Numbered from the stretch's first letter, positions 13,501 through 25,656 are shown. The stretch is 64,000 nt of DNA from Margaritispora aquatica (GCA_007644065.1 VJWN01000014.1:186001-250000); one strand, 5' to 3'. Numbers and translations are program-made. The notes: generated by a model from the letters alone, not told the origin.

Positions 13501-15394
13501 TGGATGCGGAATGGGCCAAACTGATGAGTGGTGAAACGGTTACATTTGAAATAAGATTAAAGCGACCTTTCATAGATGAAAAGGAGCTCATCAGTGGCGT
13601 TAAAGTCGAAGGATCGAGCTGGATTCTCGCCGCGTCTTACCCGGAAAAGGCCCAAGATGGCAGCGTGATAGGCGTTCTAGGTTGCTTTACTGATATCTCT
13701 CGTCAGAAGTGGATGGAATCTTTGTAAGTGAAGCACCCGACTAGTCCTCATATTAATGCCCTATGCCGCAAATATTTCTCTGCAGACAAAAAGCATCAAG
13801 AGTTTCACTGCAACACTTGACTTAGCATTTGGGAATATTCTAACATTTCACAGCCAAACACGAAAGATGCTAGAAGCAGTTGAGCTTAAGAGACAACAAG
13901 AGAATTTCATCGACATGACATCCCACGAAATGCGGAACCCATTATCTGCCATTATCCAGTGCAGTGATTGGATCCAAACGTCTCTTGCTGAGTATGGCGG
14001 TGGCACTAAAAATGTCACCTTGCCTCGCGAGATGGTTGATGGTTACATTGATGCTGCCCAAACTATCGCATTGTGCTCGCAACATCAAAAACGAATCATT
14101 GATGACATCCTGACGTTATCCAAACTGGATTCAGATCTCCTCTTGATAACACCCGTGGAAGCTCGACCGATCAATGTCGTACAGAGTGCATTGAAGATGT
14201 TTGATAGCGAATTGCATACAAGCGACATGGAGATGCGATTTCACGTTGATCCTTCATATACAGAGCATGGAGTAGATGTAAGTTGCTTTTACCAGATGAC
14301 ATCCGCAAGCACAATCTCATGTCCGTTGAGCTAACTAGTCATAGTGGGTAATGCTTGATCCTAGCAGATTACTTCAAGTGCTGATCAACCTTACCACTAA
14401 TGCCATCAAATTCACCCAGTCAGAGTTCAAAAGAAAGATTTCAATCACCATCAGCGCCTCAACCGACCGTCCTCCAGTAAAAAATGGAATCGAATATTTG
14501 CCTCGAAGCTCTAATCGAAATGACATGTCATTGGGAAGTAATTGGGGCACAGGTGAAGTAGTGTACATATACATCGAAGTGAACGACACTGGAAGAGGTT
14601 TGGAAGATCAAGAGAGGATAATGCTATTCAAGCGGTTCCGACAAGCTTCACCGAGGACTCATGTTCAGTATGGCGGTTCGGGACTTGGTCTTTTCATCAG
14701 CAGGCAACTTACCGAATTACAAGGCGGACAGATAGGAGTTTCATCAAAAGCTGGTGTCGGAAGCACATTCGCCTTCTACGTCCGGGCCAGAAAGTGTGCT
14801 CCTCCTGCCACCATTAATTCACCCAGCATTCACGCGGTTGACATTAAAGCACAAACAAAAATAATCAGTCCCGCAGCTCTCACTCGCATCAAGAATGCCG
14901 CAGCACCCTCAAACACACCTCCAGCTATGGGAGTACCAAAACACGTCCTAATTGTAGAAGACAACCTCGTCAACCAAAAAGTTCTCTCTAAGCAACTCCG
15001 CAGTGCAGGGTGTATCGTCTCTGTCGCGAACCATGGCGAAGAAGCCCTTGCTTTCCTCGCCACCACGCGTTTCTGGAAGGGCCAAGAGACCGAAGGCAAG
15101 GAACTCGCCATCGTGCTCATGGATCTCGAGATGCCCGTCATGGATGGCCTGACATGTGTGAAGCGCATCAGGGAGCTGCAGAACGAAGGGCTGATCGTAA
15201 GACATATTCCTGTTATTGCAGTCACGGCGAATGCGCGCAGCGAGCAGATTGCCGTCGCGAAGGAGAGTGGGATGGATAGTGTGGTGACGAAGCCGTTTAG
15301 GATTCCTGAGCTTTTGCCGGAGATGGAGAGGCAGGTTAGGAAGGCGGGTCAGAGGCCGCAGGAGGTAGAGAGGTCGTATTCTGCTCCTTCGTGA
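10521..15394 (+). CDS. Hybrid sensor histidine kinase (PAS-like, GAF, PAS, HisKA, HATPase, REC)
   Basis: Ten exons: 10521-11849, 11983-12011, 12067-12781, 12831-12968, 13100-13106, 13243-13315, 13370-13406, 13461-13723, 13854-14277, 14345-15394. They give about 1354 residues with every junction in phase. Order: a disordered N-terminus with a basic RKRKRRE patch; a PAS-like domain at about 330-470 (DWGSTALGPIDTWDTDLRR); a GAF-like region at about 480-690; a PAS domain at about 738-860 (DLAPVGMYHINKEG); HisKA with the phospho-accepting His near 888 (SHEMRNPLSAI); HATPase with N box (LINLTTNAIKFT), G1 (NDTGRGL) and G2 (GGSGLGLFIS); and a receiver domain with the acceptor Asp near 1265 (MDLEMPVMDG) and the conserved Lys in TKPF. 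The protein would autophosphorylate, pass phosphate to its own receiver and on to a phosphotransfer protein. There is no membrane helix, so it is cytoplasmic. All catalytic residues are present. The stimulus is unknown. Confidence 0.88.
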
Positions 15395-17232
15395 AGGGGG
15401 GTCTTGTGGTTCATGGCTTATCGCCTATGGTTTTGTTTGCATGGTTTTGGTGCATTTGGCTGGAGTTATACACGCTTTGGGTGTTTTATTTGGAGCTTCA
15501 TCTGGTGTCATGGTTCATGGGGAAATACCTAGCATACGATCCGGCATGATCTGGCGTTACACAGAGACAGCAACAAGAGACGAGAACTCGACATATGTAG
15601 ACCTGCATACGAGCTGAAGACAGATGATGGCTCGAGTATGCTTGGCAACTAATGAATGGAGATAGATATAGAGTTTGATCGAAGCTTGGACGTTGGTTGA
15701 TGGCCAAGAGCGTGGCGAGTTCGTGGTAGGGAGTGATGCTTGACAGCTGAGTTTGCAACTGATGTTCGACCAGCAGTTCCTCTGCCTGGTTAAGATGGAA
15801 ATTAACTTTGCAAGCTACGATTGATTTCGAGGATGTTTGTTTTGTGGTGTTCGTCCGGAAATCTACACAGATCTGCTAAGTTATTCTTCGTCAGGAATTC
15901 TATCCCTCGACTAAGGTCTGCCATTCATAGAAGCAAAAATCGTCGTGAAGATGCTAAATCCGGTTGTTTCTTCTCCAAGATGGTTACGCGATACAAATTC
16001 GATTTTGAGCGAGTGGGAGTATTTTCTGCTGATTGACAGGCTAGTTAGCTCAACATTCCTCATCACGATCACGAGGATTTGTTTCGTTCATACCAGCAAT
16101 TAGGTGATCCTGACAGATGCAGTACAACTCGGGGATGATCCAATCTTGCAGTCACCGAGCCAAAATCTGGGAATTGATGCTTACCAGGAATACACTGCTA
16201 TGTAAGGCATTTAAAAACGTAGATTATCGCAATGCCGTTCTTCCAAGTGTCGTCACACACTTTATGCATACCGACCATCATATACCGTTACCAGAAAAAC
16301 GAAGGCATTGATAGATGCGGGAGCAACACAAAGTTAATGCCATGATCGGCAGTGAATCAGTGATGGGTGGAATGAAAGAACTTTCCTTCATCTCGCAACT
16401 TCAGACGAAAAGGAACAATGGACGAACTTCTCGATGATTGGTGGCTTACCACGCGAGTCTCGATCAAGATGGAAACCCGCGTTAATCGAAGCAAACTCAT
16501 TCCGGGGGCTGGCAATTGGCGAAGAAAGAAAAAAAAGGCCTGACCCATCCGATCAAACTCGTCGAGTCTCGAAATCGTGTCACCAGCGGACCAGCCCTGT
16601 CGATATGCACCGCCTTGTCGATATGAAGCCAAGAAAGAACGCCACTTTTAAATCAACCTTACCTTTAAGATTCGACTGCTAACCCAAAGAAGACGCTGAC
16701 AGCGGTCCATAGCCGCGTCGCCCCAGTTTTGCAATCAAAGAGAAACATCAAGCGCTGTGGTGACCATTCACAGGAGTGCATTTCAACGGGGGCGTCGCTC
16801 GGATCTCAGGCGTTGCGGGTTTTGGAATTGTCCAGATGAGACACGAACCCCTGATCTCAACGATCTCGCTTCGGTTCGCGAGCCGAGGAACCCCTGGATA
16901 TCGGACAGGGGAGGCGAGGGGGATTCGCCAGGCTGGGTTACTCTTCCCCGTGCCACGACCTTTTCGACCTTTTCGAAGCGTGGAAAGTTGCACATTGGAC
17001 CAGAATACCATGCTCGTCTAAGGAGGTAGGGGTTCTTGTTCGTTCTTCCCGTTCCTCGTGTTCATCCCAGGTCGAATGTTGAATTGACTTTGAGACTGGA
17101 TCTCCGTCATGTCCATGTTCAGAGCCAAAGAAGAGATGACAGGAGGAGGCGGCACCCATGCATACCGGTCAGAATGGGCGCAAGCGCCTCTGAAGTTCTG
17201 AACGGATGAACTCCTCAGTACGGAGGTACCTG

Positions 17233-17240
17233 TATATAAT
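17233..17240 (+). promoter_or_regulatory. TATA box of the Ala-rich secreted protein gene
   Basis: TATATAAT lies about 250 bases upstream of the ATG and just before a long pyrimidine tract, the usual order in strong fungal promoters. The assignment rests on position and sequence only. Confidence 0.5.
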
Positions 17241-17250
17241 GCTCAAGTGT

Positions 17251-17336
17251 TTCCCTCCATCTCGGTTTTGTTCCCCATCGTCTTCATCTTCTTGTTCTTT
17301 GACTTCCCACTCTCATTCTTTCTTGCCTCTGCCAGT
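17251..17336 (+). promoter_or_regulatory. CT-rich tract upstream of a highly expressed gene
   Basis: A run that is almost entirely C and T on the sense strand, with many TTC and TCT triplets, lies between the TATA box and the start codon. Such tracts mark the transcription start region of strongly expressed genes in filamentous fungi. It agrees with the codon bias of the gene that follows. Confidence 0.55.
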
Positions 17337-17491
17337 TCTGCGAACTGTTACATTCTTTACACAGTCTTTATTGATTATTTTTCAACTCAACTTTCGGCAG
17401 GTCCAACCCACTCACTCACTTTCACTCTTTCCAACACACACAAATCAAACCTTCAACTTCGTGATCTTACGATATACATTCCAACTTCATA

Positions 17492-18739
17492 ATGTATACC
17501 TCAACCGTTCTTCTCGCGGCCTTTGCTGCCCTCGCCGAGGCCCGTTTCGCTCAGGAACAGGTCCCCATTCCTGCCATCTCTGCTCTTGGTGCTTTTGGTT
17601 CTTCTGGACAAGCTGCTACTCTTGCTGGACAGTCCATCTCCTTCTTGCTCGCAGCTGCCAACCCATGCGGCAAGGTAAGCTTTCCTCTCTCCAAAAACAT
17701 TAAATCTCAACTAACACACCCGTAGCTAAAGCAAGCTGATCTCATCGTTGCCACTCTCGGTACCGATCCCCAGGTCATCGCAGCAGCTCGTGGTCTCGCC
17801 GGAGCTGAGCAGAACTTTAACCCCTTCGTTGTCAACATCCCCTCAATCTGCAGCGACCCAACCCTCCCAACCACTCTCGCTCTCCGTGGTGTTGTCCCTC
17901 TCGTTGACCCAGCTGTTACCGGCTCCGCTCTCGAGAACGCCAATGCCGCCAAGTCCCTCACCACCCCTTTCTCCGCCGTTGGCTTGAGCGTCGCTGAAGT
18001 CATGGCTGCCCAGGGTTTCTCCAACTTCACCACCAAGGCCGTTGATGGAACTGTTGGCACTGCCCCAGCCGGTGGAGCCGTTGCAGCTCCAGTTGTTGAG
18101 GTTGCCTCTTCAAGCGCCGTCGCCGAGGTCGCTGCCACCACTGCTGTTGCCGCAGCAAGCAGTGCCGCCGCTGTTGTTGACTGTGGAGTTTTGAGCACCA
18201 CTTTCGTCACTGTCACCCGCGCTGCAGCAGCCACATCAGCAGCAGCTGTTGAGGTTGCCTCAAGTGTCAGCGAGGCCGCCCCAGCAGCAACCACCGCCGC
18301 CGCTGCAGCCCCAGCTGTTGGAGGAGGTGTCGGAGCTGTTTCTGACCCAGTCACCGGTACTTTCGATGGCTTCGTCAAGTCCAGCATCGCCGCCAACGAC
18401 TTCGGAACCTGCACCCCAACCATCAAGTTCGAAGCCGGACTCAACGGCCGCAAGACCACCGAGTTCACCTTCCAGGCCATTGACCCAGTTGTTAACAAGG
18501 GACAACAGGAGGCTTTGAACCCAAACATCATCACCAACCGCATCTGCGACCAACTTGGCAACGTTTGCGGTGCTAGCGCTGCTGGTAAGGCCGCATGCTT
18601 GGCCGCTAAGGCTTCCATTCTTGCTCTTGGCACGAGGGACCAGTCCACTGCTGATGCATGGAACACTGCTCTTGGATTCGCAGGAACCAACACCAACCCT
18701 GATAACGCCCCCCAAACCGGCTTGGTTGGCCACACATAA
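17492..18739 (+). CDS. Ala-rich secreted protein, probably highly expressed, function unknown
   Basis: Exons 17492-17674 and 17726-18739 (GTAAGC...GTAG intron) encode about 398 residues. The N-terminus is a signal peptide (YTSTVLLAAFAALAEA). The next about 150 residues form a conserved-looking domain (QADLIVATLGTDPQ and NIPSICSDPTLP). A middle segment of roughly 130 residues is almost only Ala, Val, Ser and Thr. A C-terminal domain (DPVTGTFDGFV to TNTNPDNAPQTGLVGHT) carries the Cys residues. Codons end overwhelmingly in C (GCC, ACC, GTC), unlike neighbouring genes, which points to selection for high translation. There is no clear GPI signal at the C-terminus. I recall similar ascomycete proteins that carry unhelpful automatic names, and I assign no activity. 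A cell-wall or secreted structural role is an inference from the signal peptide and composition. Confidence 0.82.
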
Positions 18740-21700
18740 ACGGTGTCTTGATGAGATTGTGGTGTAGAGGAGTGGAGATGAGAGCGCAGAGGAGGATAAA
18801 ATATGGCGGATAAAGTGAAGAGGTGTATGATTATACTTGGATTCTTTGATGATTTGGCGATTGATGGTGTATGGTGGGGAAGTTGAAAACCCTTTTTTAT
18901 TTCGGCGGCATGATTGTGGTTAATGTACATAGAATCCGATGACGTGAAAAATCTGTTTTACAACAAGAATATCTTGTGTCTTTTGATTCCTTATGTGATT
19001 GATATTTGACCTTCTTTTGCGCAATTTGACTTTTGCTATATAGGCAATTTGGTCATATTTTTTAAGTGCTGTCACAAAAGCCGCAACAACCATTATTCTG
19101 GTGTCTATTCATAATTACCATACACCTCAACTGCCAGACCCAAAACCAAGAGATATTTTTATTTTATTTTTTTCTCGAAATTCTCTATCCTTTCGAAAAT
19201 TCAACCAATAACACAAATTTCTAGAATATGACCACTTATCTATCCAACTCAATCCTTTCGAATTGTCGTAACCACTGCCCACTGATTTGAAAACATTCAA
19301 CATAGCCGTGATAGTAGCTAGGGAAGTCAAACTGCTTGTTGGTGTTAGTTTATGTCTGGTTTAGCCATTTTGTGAATTTTACGGTTGTTTGGTTGATGGG
19401 CTTGGGTTATACTAGAGAGAGGTACTGTTTTTTGAAATGTGCTGACGAGGGTAATGTATTTATACGACATAGCTTAAATTCAAATTTGTGAAAACTGTGA
19501 TCTATCTGGATTAAAAATAGTTGAAAGGAAGGCCAATATCTAAAAATGATTCGGACGTACGAGAAAGCTGTATCTAGTGTTTTGCCATTAGATGGGGCCA
19601 TGTCTGCCTGACTTCACGTCGATATTGACTGTAGTCCGACGTCCAAATTAGAAAGTCAAAATCCAGAAAAGACTTTCTTGACCTTCTGAGTTGAAAAGCT
19701 CGCCTCTAGTTTGTGGAATTTCATTGTGTGAGGGTAGGAGGATCGTACTTGAGATTAATGACCAAGTGCGGATCTGCGATTTGAGGAAAGTTCCTGTCCC
19801 AGTACATCGAAATCCGTAACCCTAAAAACTCGACAATGGAGAAGCACCCGACTCGAGGCCTATGTAGAATTATTGTTCGTCTTCACTAGTGGGTGTCGGT
19901 GTGCGGATATGGTGAGTGGGGAGTACACCATTCCTAAGCCGTGAGGGCTTGGGGCTCGAAATTTCGGTAGTTATTCTCTACAAAGCAATTTGTCATTTTC
20001 AGCCTGGGGCTTTATTTCTTGGTTGTGACTTTGTTTTTTAGACTTCACTTTCCGCTTCGTTTGGATTGCGGAGGTCTTTCTCTTGACTTATAAGTTATAG
20101 AGTGAAAATCCGATTTGCCCGTGGTGCTGTTACATACATGCTTCTTCGTTGTAGTTCCTACTCCTTAATCGTGCTTTTCGCTATTTTCGTGCTCTTCGTA
20201 CGCGAGTCGAAACTAAGCACAGAGAAGGATCGAACTACACATAAATGCGCCCACAGACTCGCAACATCACTCAGCACATTGAACAGAGATTAGAAGGCCC
20301 AATATATGTTGACGTCAAGCCAGATGACCAAAATCTTGAATCATGCCGAAATTTGATTCGAATAGATAACATTGTAGTATGATGTTAGAAGGTCGAGTAT
20401 TTTCGGATTTTCCGAGGGATCATGGTGATGCACGCTTGTCTAAGGCTGCTGGAACTTAAAGACTTAAATTGAAATCCAGCTCTTCCAAAAGCCAGCATGA
20501 TTAAGATTCCGGATGTCGCAAATTCGTTAGTGTTACTCCCACCTTAGCAATTGTGTGAAGACCTTGAATTTGACATTGCCCTAATGATATGGAAGCAACC
20601 GAAGTCTCATACCCTTGACAGTATGAAGCGGAAAGTATCTTCATGGGCGACGATGGGATGTCGTGCGAGAAAGGTTATTGTTGAGTCAAATATCTTATTT
20701 GAGCTAAAGTACTGGTGAATAGACGACCACCATCAACCTTAACAACCCAGAAACACGTATAACGGTCGGATCGATCTGGCTTGTCTGACTATATGATGAA
20801 TACACTTGACAGTGAACATGTGACATATAGGAACCTCTCCATCATCCATATTTTCTGAGGCACGGAAAGAAACTAAAGAAGAGCTGAACGAGAACTGCTA
20901 AGAAGTGTTAGGAAGCCTCCTTGAAGTAGTCTCATGTGCTAATAGCCTCAACACAAGGCAATGGTCAGATGGGGTCAAAGAAAAGCTTTTATTACGCAGC
21001 TAGCTACTTAGTCGATGTCAAAATGATAATGCGTCCATTGAACTTTTAATTGCACAATAAATACATATATCTAGTATGTGTGTACGAAAGCCCAAGTAGT
21101 ATAAACGCGAATCGAGTAGTCTTCTGCCTTGTCGAATCTCTCTTCGTCTTAGAGAGCGATCTAGGCAGGAACGGCGGGCTATCCAAGATTCTGTCAGAAT
21201 AGCTTGAACAAGCCATCAGGGCATATTGGAAGCACATCGGATAATTGGACAATGGCGCCGCCATTGTTCTTTCTTCTTTTCCTTTTCGACTAAGTCGTGA
21301 TGACCCAATGCTCTCAGCTGATTCCAATACACATTCAGTGGTTGTGAAGCAGCGTTTTGAGAAAAACGTAACAAAACTGTCATCTTCGTATTTCTCATCA
21401 TTGACGTTGTTGTTGCGATGATTAGGTCTTGAACCTAGAAAGATTATTTTACCTTGATCAGATAGGCTATCTGACGTACCCGGATTGAAGATGCTGACAA
21501 AACACAAGACACCTCGATTCGGGTTTAAGGTTTGCTCATCTTCAAGGCATGGCGCTTTGTCAAACATTTACTCTATACCCGATATAAAACACTGCATTGT
21601 GGTTAGAAAGCAGAGTTGCTAGACGGGATGATGAGTATTCATTGATTTTGCCCAAAAGAGGCATTCAGAAAGCTGATTAGTGATCTGACGGCGCCCCCCT

Positions 21701-21838
21701 TGAGGACATGCTGGATGCAGCATCATGAGAATAAAAGAACCATGACTCCCAGATAAAGAAAAGCATTGCAAACACGGGATCATTTCAAAGCTTGCATAAG
21801 AATCGTTTACAATTCACGCTCAATCAATCAAATACAAA
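18740..21838. other. Intergenic region, no supported gene
   Basis: About 3.1 kb of AT-rich DNA. The longest open frame (minus, 21046-21567, 173 codons) has the composition of non-coding DNA and matches no motif I know. I found no tRNA, inverted repeat or transposase remnant. It holds the 3' UTR of the Ala-rich gene and the promoter of the NmrA-like gene. Confidence 0.45.
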
Positions 21839-22990
21839 ATGTCCAAATTAATCGTCATTGTTGGCATCACTGGAAACCAGGTAACGCGACCAAGAAATTG
21901 ACAAAAAGTCGAGACTGATTGATATTGCAGGGTGGATCAGTAGCCGCAGAATTCCTAAAAGACCCTCAGTGGAAGATCCGAGGAATCTCTCGCGAGATCA
22001 CCAAAGCTTCGAGTCTGGCACTCGCCGCCCAAGGGATAGAAATGGTCCAAGGAGAGATTGATGATGTTGAATCCCTCAAAGCAGCTTTCAAGGGAGCCGA
22101 TCTTGTCTTTGGCAACACTGCTTTCTCCCTTGCATTCGCGGATCCTTCGCTGATGGGTACGGCAACCTTGAAGCCTGGTCAGACTGTACGAGAATGGTGC
22201 TTCGAGACAGAAGTTCAGCAAGGAAAGAATATCGTGGATGCAGTGGCCACTGTGGATGGGCTTGAACTCTTCATATGGTCTTTCCTCAGCGATGCGACAA
22301 AGTGGTCCGAGGGTAAGTACAAAGGAATCTATCACTTTGATTCGAAAGCTGCAGTGTCGGATTACATCCAGGATAAATATCCAGCTTTATTCAAGAAGAC
22401 GTCCTTAATGCAACTGGGCCTCTTCATCGACAATTGGAAGTGGGGACAAGCTTCTATACCATGGGAGAAGGCAAGTGTTGTCCACTTCGTGAATTTTTCG
22501 CTAACAACTTAAAGCGGCCTGATGGATCAATGCTTCTTCGTATCCCAGGAACTGGAAACGTGCCAGTACCATTCGTCGTCCCTTCGGATACAGGGAAGTA
22601 TGCCAAAGCGTTGACACAGGTCCCAGCTGGCAAAAACGTGCTTTGCTTCTCGGATATGATGACATTTGCTGAATATGCAGCTCTCTGGAGCAAGATGACT
22701 GGAGTTTCTGCAGCTTGTGAACATACCACAGTGGCTGTTCACGATAAACTGGCTCCTGGGGGCTTTGCAGAGGAGATTGGAGAAATGCTGGCCTATATGA
22801 TTGAATTTGGATACTGGGGAAAGGATCCTTCCACGGTGTTTGCGAAAGATGTGAGTGTCTCTCTCAAAAGCCGTTAGTCGGTGCTGACCATAATTAGCTT
22901 GGTGTCAAACTTGATGTTACTAGCATTGAGGAGTATGTCAAGAATGAAGATTGGAGTGAGCTCCTTAGTAGACCAGTTCCTGGTTTATAG
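21839..22990 (+). CDS. NmrA-like NAD(P)-binding protein
   Basis: Exons 21839-21880, 21931-22470, 22515-22850 and 22898-22990 give about 336 residues. The N-terminus is the dinucleotide-binding turn of the NmrA/atypical short-chain dehydrogenase family (VGITGNQGGSVAAEFL), split by intron 1. It is followed by GISR, the position that in this family reads the NADP phosphate, and by a second acidic strand (VQGEIDD). Later conserved stretches include LFIWSFLSDATKWS and KYPALFKKTSLMQLGLF. The family comprises redox sensors such as NmrA and real oxidoreductases, and no catalytic Tyr-x-x-x-Lys is evident, so a sensor or regulator is as likely as an enzyme. Intron 2 (22471-22514) appears to use a GC donor (GCAAGT) with an AAAG acceptor. 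A GT 6 bases further on would also keep the frame. Confidence 0.85.
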
Positions 22991-23175
22991 TCTTTTATCT
23001 AAGCAGGTTGAAGGGAAGGTATGCTCGTAATGAGTTGACTGCTCAAAGAAGTCCCTGAGATCTTTGCAACAATCAAATAGACCCCAGTAAATGTAGATGA
23101 ACATGATCTTATTCCTGTTCAATGATGCTGTAATAGTGATACATAAGATGGTATGGATGTAGCGTTGAAGTTAGC

Positions 23176-23216
23176 GTGAATGTGAATGTGAATGTGAATG
23201 TGAATGTGAATGTGAA
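23176..23216. repeat. GTGAAT hexanucleotide microsatellite
   Basis: About seven perfect GTGAAT units in a row, continuing as ATGAAT-like units to about 23227, sit between the NmrA-like gene and the next gene. This is a simple repeat likely to vary in length between strains. Confidence 0.85.
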
Positions 23217-23374
23217 TATGAATATGACTAGCTCAGGGGCATGATCCGGCTCGGAGAAACATTCTTCCAGCCTTGGACTTCAGCTGAACAAGCTAATTCG
23301 TATTTCATATCAGCAATCAGGAGACATGTCTTGACTTCCACGATAGCTGGTCGATCGACCTCACAAACACCATC

Positions 23375-24778
23375 ATGGTCAGAATAGACCTCGCGAGAGT
23401 CGTCGGACCCGAGGATGAGAGCAGTCGCGGTCTCTTGTCCAACTGGACAACTCCCAAAGCTACGAAAGCCAGCCCGAGACGATATACCTGGTACTACTTG
23501 ATTGCAGCAGTCCTCCTCCTTCAAGGCGTCGTGCTATGGCGATTCTTGTTTTGGCCAGAGAAAGTCATTGCAGCTGGTCCTCCATACGATCAAGAAGAGA
23601 CGGTGGCACTCGTAACGGCGTGGTATCAGCTACTCCAAGACATGCGGTATCTGGGGAAAGACATGGTTGCATATCCCCCACACGTCGGCGAAAAAGCAAT
23701 CAACATCACATTGGCCGAGAGCATACTTGGTTTGGACGAGAAGGTCGTGGAGACTCTGCTTGCGCTACCATACGTCATACCTCACGAAGACCGAAGGGAT
23801 CCTAAGACGGGCAAATACCTGGACGATGCACATGTCGCAAAGGCACACGAGCACTCGGCAGATTGGTGGCAGGGATGGATGGGACAGGATAGAGATATAC
23901 TGTGGAGGGGAGGCCATTTTATAGACTATCGGAACGACTCGAATCTTTGGCTATCGAGAGATCCTTTATCGAAATCTGCGGCGTTGACAGGTCCACCTAA
24001 GATGATACAAAAGCATCCACGAAGCCAAACTGATCCGGATCCTTTACACGAATCGTTGAAATTGCAAATGCAGTATTTTGGTGCACTACCGAACACTGCT
24101 ATACCACTTTCAACAGTCAATCATCCGAGATATGGATTGTCCCTTGTGCTCGATGTTGCAAGTAATCGTATTGTGGTTCTAGATTCACAAACGACCCAGA
24201 ATGGCGACCCATATTTCGAAAGATTCGAGTTTGACAAGATTCCGTCTTTCTACCACATCCCAAAAACAACATTTTATGGGAATGTTCACTATGCTCGTCT
24301 AGCACCTGATCTGCTACGAGATTTCATAGCGCAGACTGCGAAGCTATCATTCATTCCAGGTTCCGTTCGGGAAGACGAACATTTTACCCCAGAGCTGAGT
24401 CCACCTCTCTGGGAGAAATGGGTCCGAGATGCATATCGGAGTATGGGGTGGCCCAAAGTTGAGCCCCTGGAAGAATGCCACTGGCTGCCCATGCACAAGC
24501 CAAACAACACGTGCGATCATGATCCATATGCAAGCTTTCAAGCGAAACCATTCGATAGTGTCATGAAAGACCTTCGCCACAATATAACGACGAAGTACAT
24601 GTCTGACTGGTACTGCCCTGTGCCAAGAGACAAGAAGTTCATCGAGGAGATCAAGATCTCGAACCCGACTAAGTTGACGAAAGAGCAGATGGCGTATGCG
24701 GAGAGCGATGAGCCAGTGATACCCCAGGATGCGGATGAGAAGAGTTGGGGACGAAAACTATTTTGGTTGCAGGATTAG
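23375..24778 (+). CDS. Type II membrane protein of unknown function
   Basis: A single-exon frame of 467 codons. A short cytoplasmic N-terminus of about 35 residues with basic clusters (PKATKASPRR) is followed by one membrane helix (YYLIAAVLLLQGVVLWRFLFW), and the remaining about 405 residues would be lumenal or extracellular. That part has Asn-x-Thr/Ser sites (NIT, NDS, NTT) and a soluble, charged character with many Pro-His-Trp residues (HSADWWQGWMGQ, YGNVHYARLAPDL, MGWPKVEPLEECHWLP). This is the topology of Golgi enzymes, but I see no DxD or other glycosyltransferase motif and do not recognise the family. The continuous long frame and sensible topology support a real gene. Whether ATG 23375 is the start is uncertain, since no in-frame alternative is better. 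Confidence 0.72.
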   Translation: MVRIDLARVVGPEDESSRGLLSNWTTPKATKASPRRYTWYYLIAAVLLLQGVVLWRFLFWPEKVIAAGPPYDQEETVALVTAWYQLLQDMRYLGKDMVAYPPHVGEKAINITLAESILGLDEKVVETLLALPYVIPHEDRRDPKTGKYLDDAHVAKAHEHSADWWQGWMGQDRDILWRGGHFIDYRNDSNLWLSRDPLSKSAALTGPPKMIQKHPRSQTDPDPLHESLKLQMQYFGALPNTAIPLSTVNHPRYGLSLVLDVASNRIVVLDSQTTQNGDPYFERFEFDKIPSFYHIPKTTFYGNVHYARLAPDLLRDFIAQTAKLSFIPGSVREDEHFTPELSPPLWEKWVRDAYRSMGWPKVEPLEECHWLPMHKPNNTCDHDPYASFQAKPFDSVMKDLRHNITTKYMSDWYCPVPRDKKFIEEIKISNPTKLTKEQMAYAESDEPVIPQDADEKSWGRKLFWLQD

Positions 24779-25656
24779 GATATAATGGATTGAGTTTATG
24801 AATGATTGCTCTTATATTTCTTTGAGATTGAAGTGGTCGGCGGACAACACTGTACACAAATAGGAGGCGTTGGCTGGAATTTTAAGACTTATATCTCGCG
24901 AAGGAGCGTTTTCTTCTACGAAAGATTTACAGAACGATAATAGACGCTCAGAAAATAATAGACATGCTTCAGAGACTCCTGTTGAATTTGTCGGGTATGG
25001 CCTTGGTAGTGAATTTATCGTTGGAAACCGATATGAAGCCTCGCTTACTTCCGACTTATGAGCGACAACAGACCTAGATGTTCACTTTGACGAAAGTTTC
25101 ACCGTGCTGCTTGGAGCACTATAGCTGTTGACGTTACGAGGGTGGGATAAGCAGAGGAGAGGTTACTACAGGAAAAAAGACCCTATGCTTTCATATTTAC
25201 TGCGAACTTGTAGAGCAGCTTTAGCAAGGCCGTCAACATAACGCCACCATAAAATTACTCAATACAGCCAGCTCTCTCCAACGCCTTCCTGTCCAATAAC
25301 GAGTTAACATGCGTTCGGCACATCGGGGACTATATGATCCCCCATATTTTTAAGATGTTATATACCACATGAATTATCCGTGACCCCACAATCCAGAGCC
25401 CTGAGATTCCTACTTTCGCGCAAGGTTTTGAAGGATGCTATCGGGCAAGGTACCTACTCTGGATGGGGAATAGGGAGACATATAAAGCCAACACCCTCAC
25501 ACTTGTGGAGATCACATGTACGCTTACAGCATCCCCCAAACATCCCTGTCTCTTTCACACAGTAGAATTCCCCTCCACCTCTACCTCTTTCTTTAGAACA
25601 TGCATAGGCTTAAAAAGCAACTTCATCACGTTAGCCTCCCTCCCACCAAGACGTTT
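24779..25656. other. Convergent intergenic region
   Basis: About 0.9 kb between the stop of the membrane-protein gene and the stop of the MFS gene on the other strand. The part near 25660-25690 is A-rich. Short open frames here have no protein features. Confidence 0.45.

Larger units (their letters stand above)
15395..17491. other. Intergenic region with mixed composition
   Basis: About 2.1 kb. Around 16750-17160 open frames overlap on both strands, as expected of GC-richer DNA, and none looks like a protein family. A T-arm-like string near 16845-16865 on the minus strand lacks the conserved A58 and I found no cloverleaf around it. The last 260 bases carry the promoter of the next gene. Confidence 0.45.

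Noticed and set aside
13756..13853. Open frame upstream of the HisKA domain that could be read as coding
   Set aside because: Skipping it by one intron (13724-13853) gives WMESF joined to QTRKML in phase and matches the usual linker of such kinases. Retaining it needs an unsupported start or a broken phase.
16840..16870. tRNA T-arm-like string on the minus strand (GGGGTTCGTGTC)
   Set aside because: The invariant A after TTCR is absent and no acceptor, D or anticodon arm can be folded around it.
16748..17159. Overlapping open frames on both strands
   Set aside because: Mutually overlapping frames in GC-richer DNA with no family features or splice joins.
17707..18930. Minus-strand 407-codon open frame, very Ala-rich
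   Set aside because: Antisense shadow caused by the strong codon bias of the Ala-rich gene on the plus strand. That gene has a signal peptide, promoter and intron.
21046..21567. Minus-strand 173-codon open frame
   Set aside because: Single frame without known motif, with low-quality composition and no splice continuation on either side. Not enough to call a gene.
23228..23524. Minus-strand 98-codon frame overlapping the start of the membrane-protein gene
   Set aside because: Antisense to a longer, better supported frame, and partly read from the microsatellite flank.
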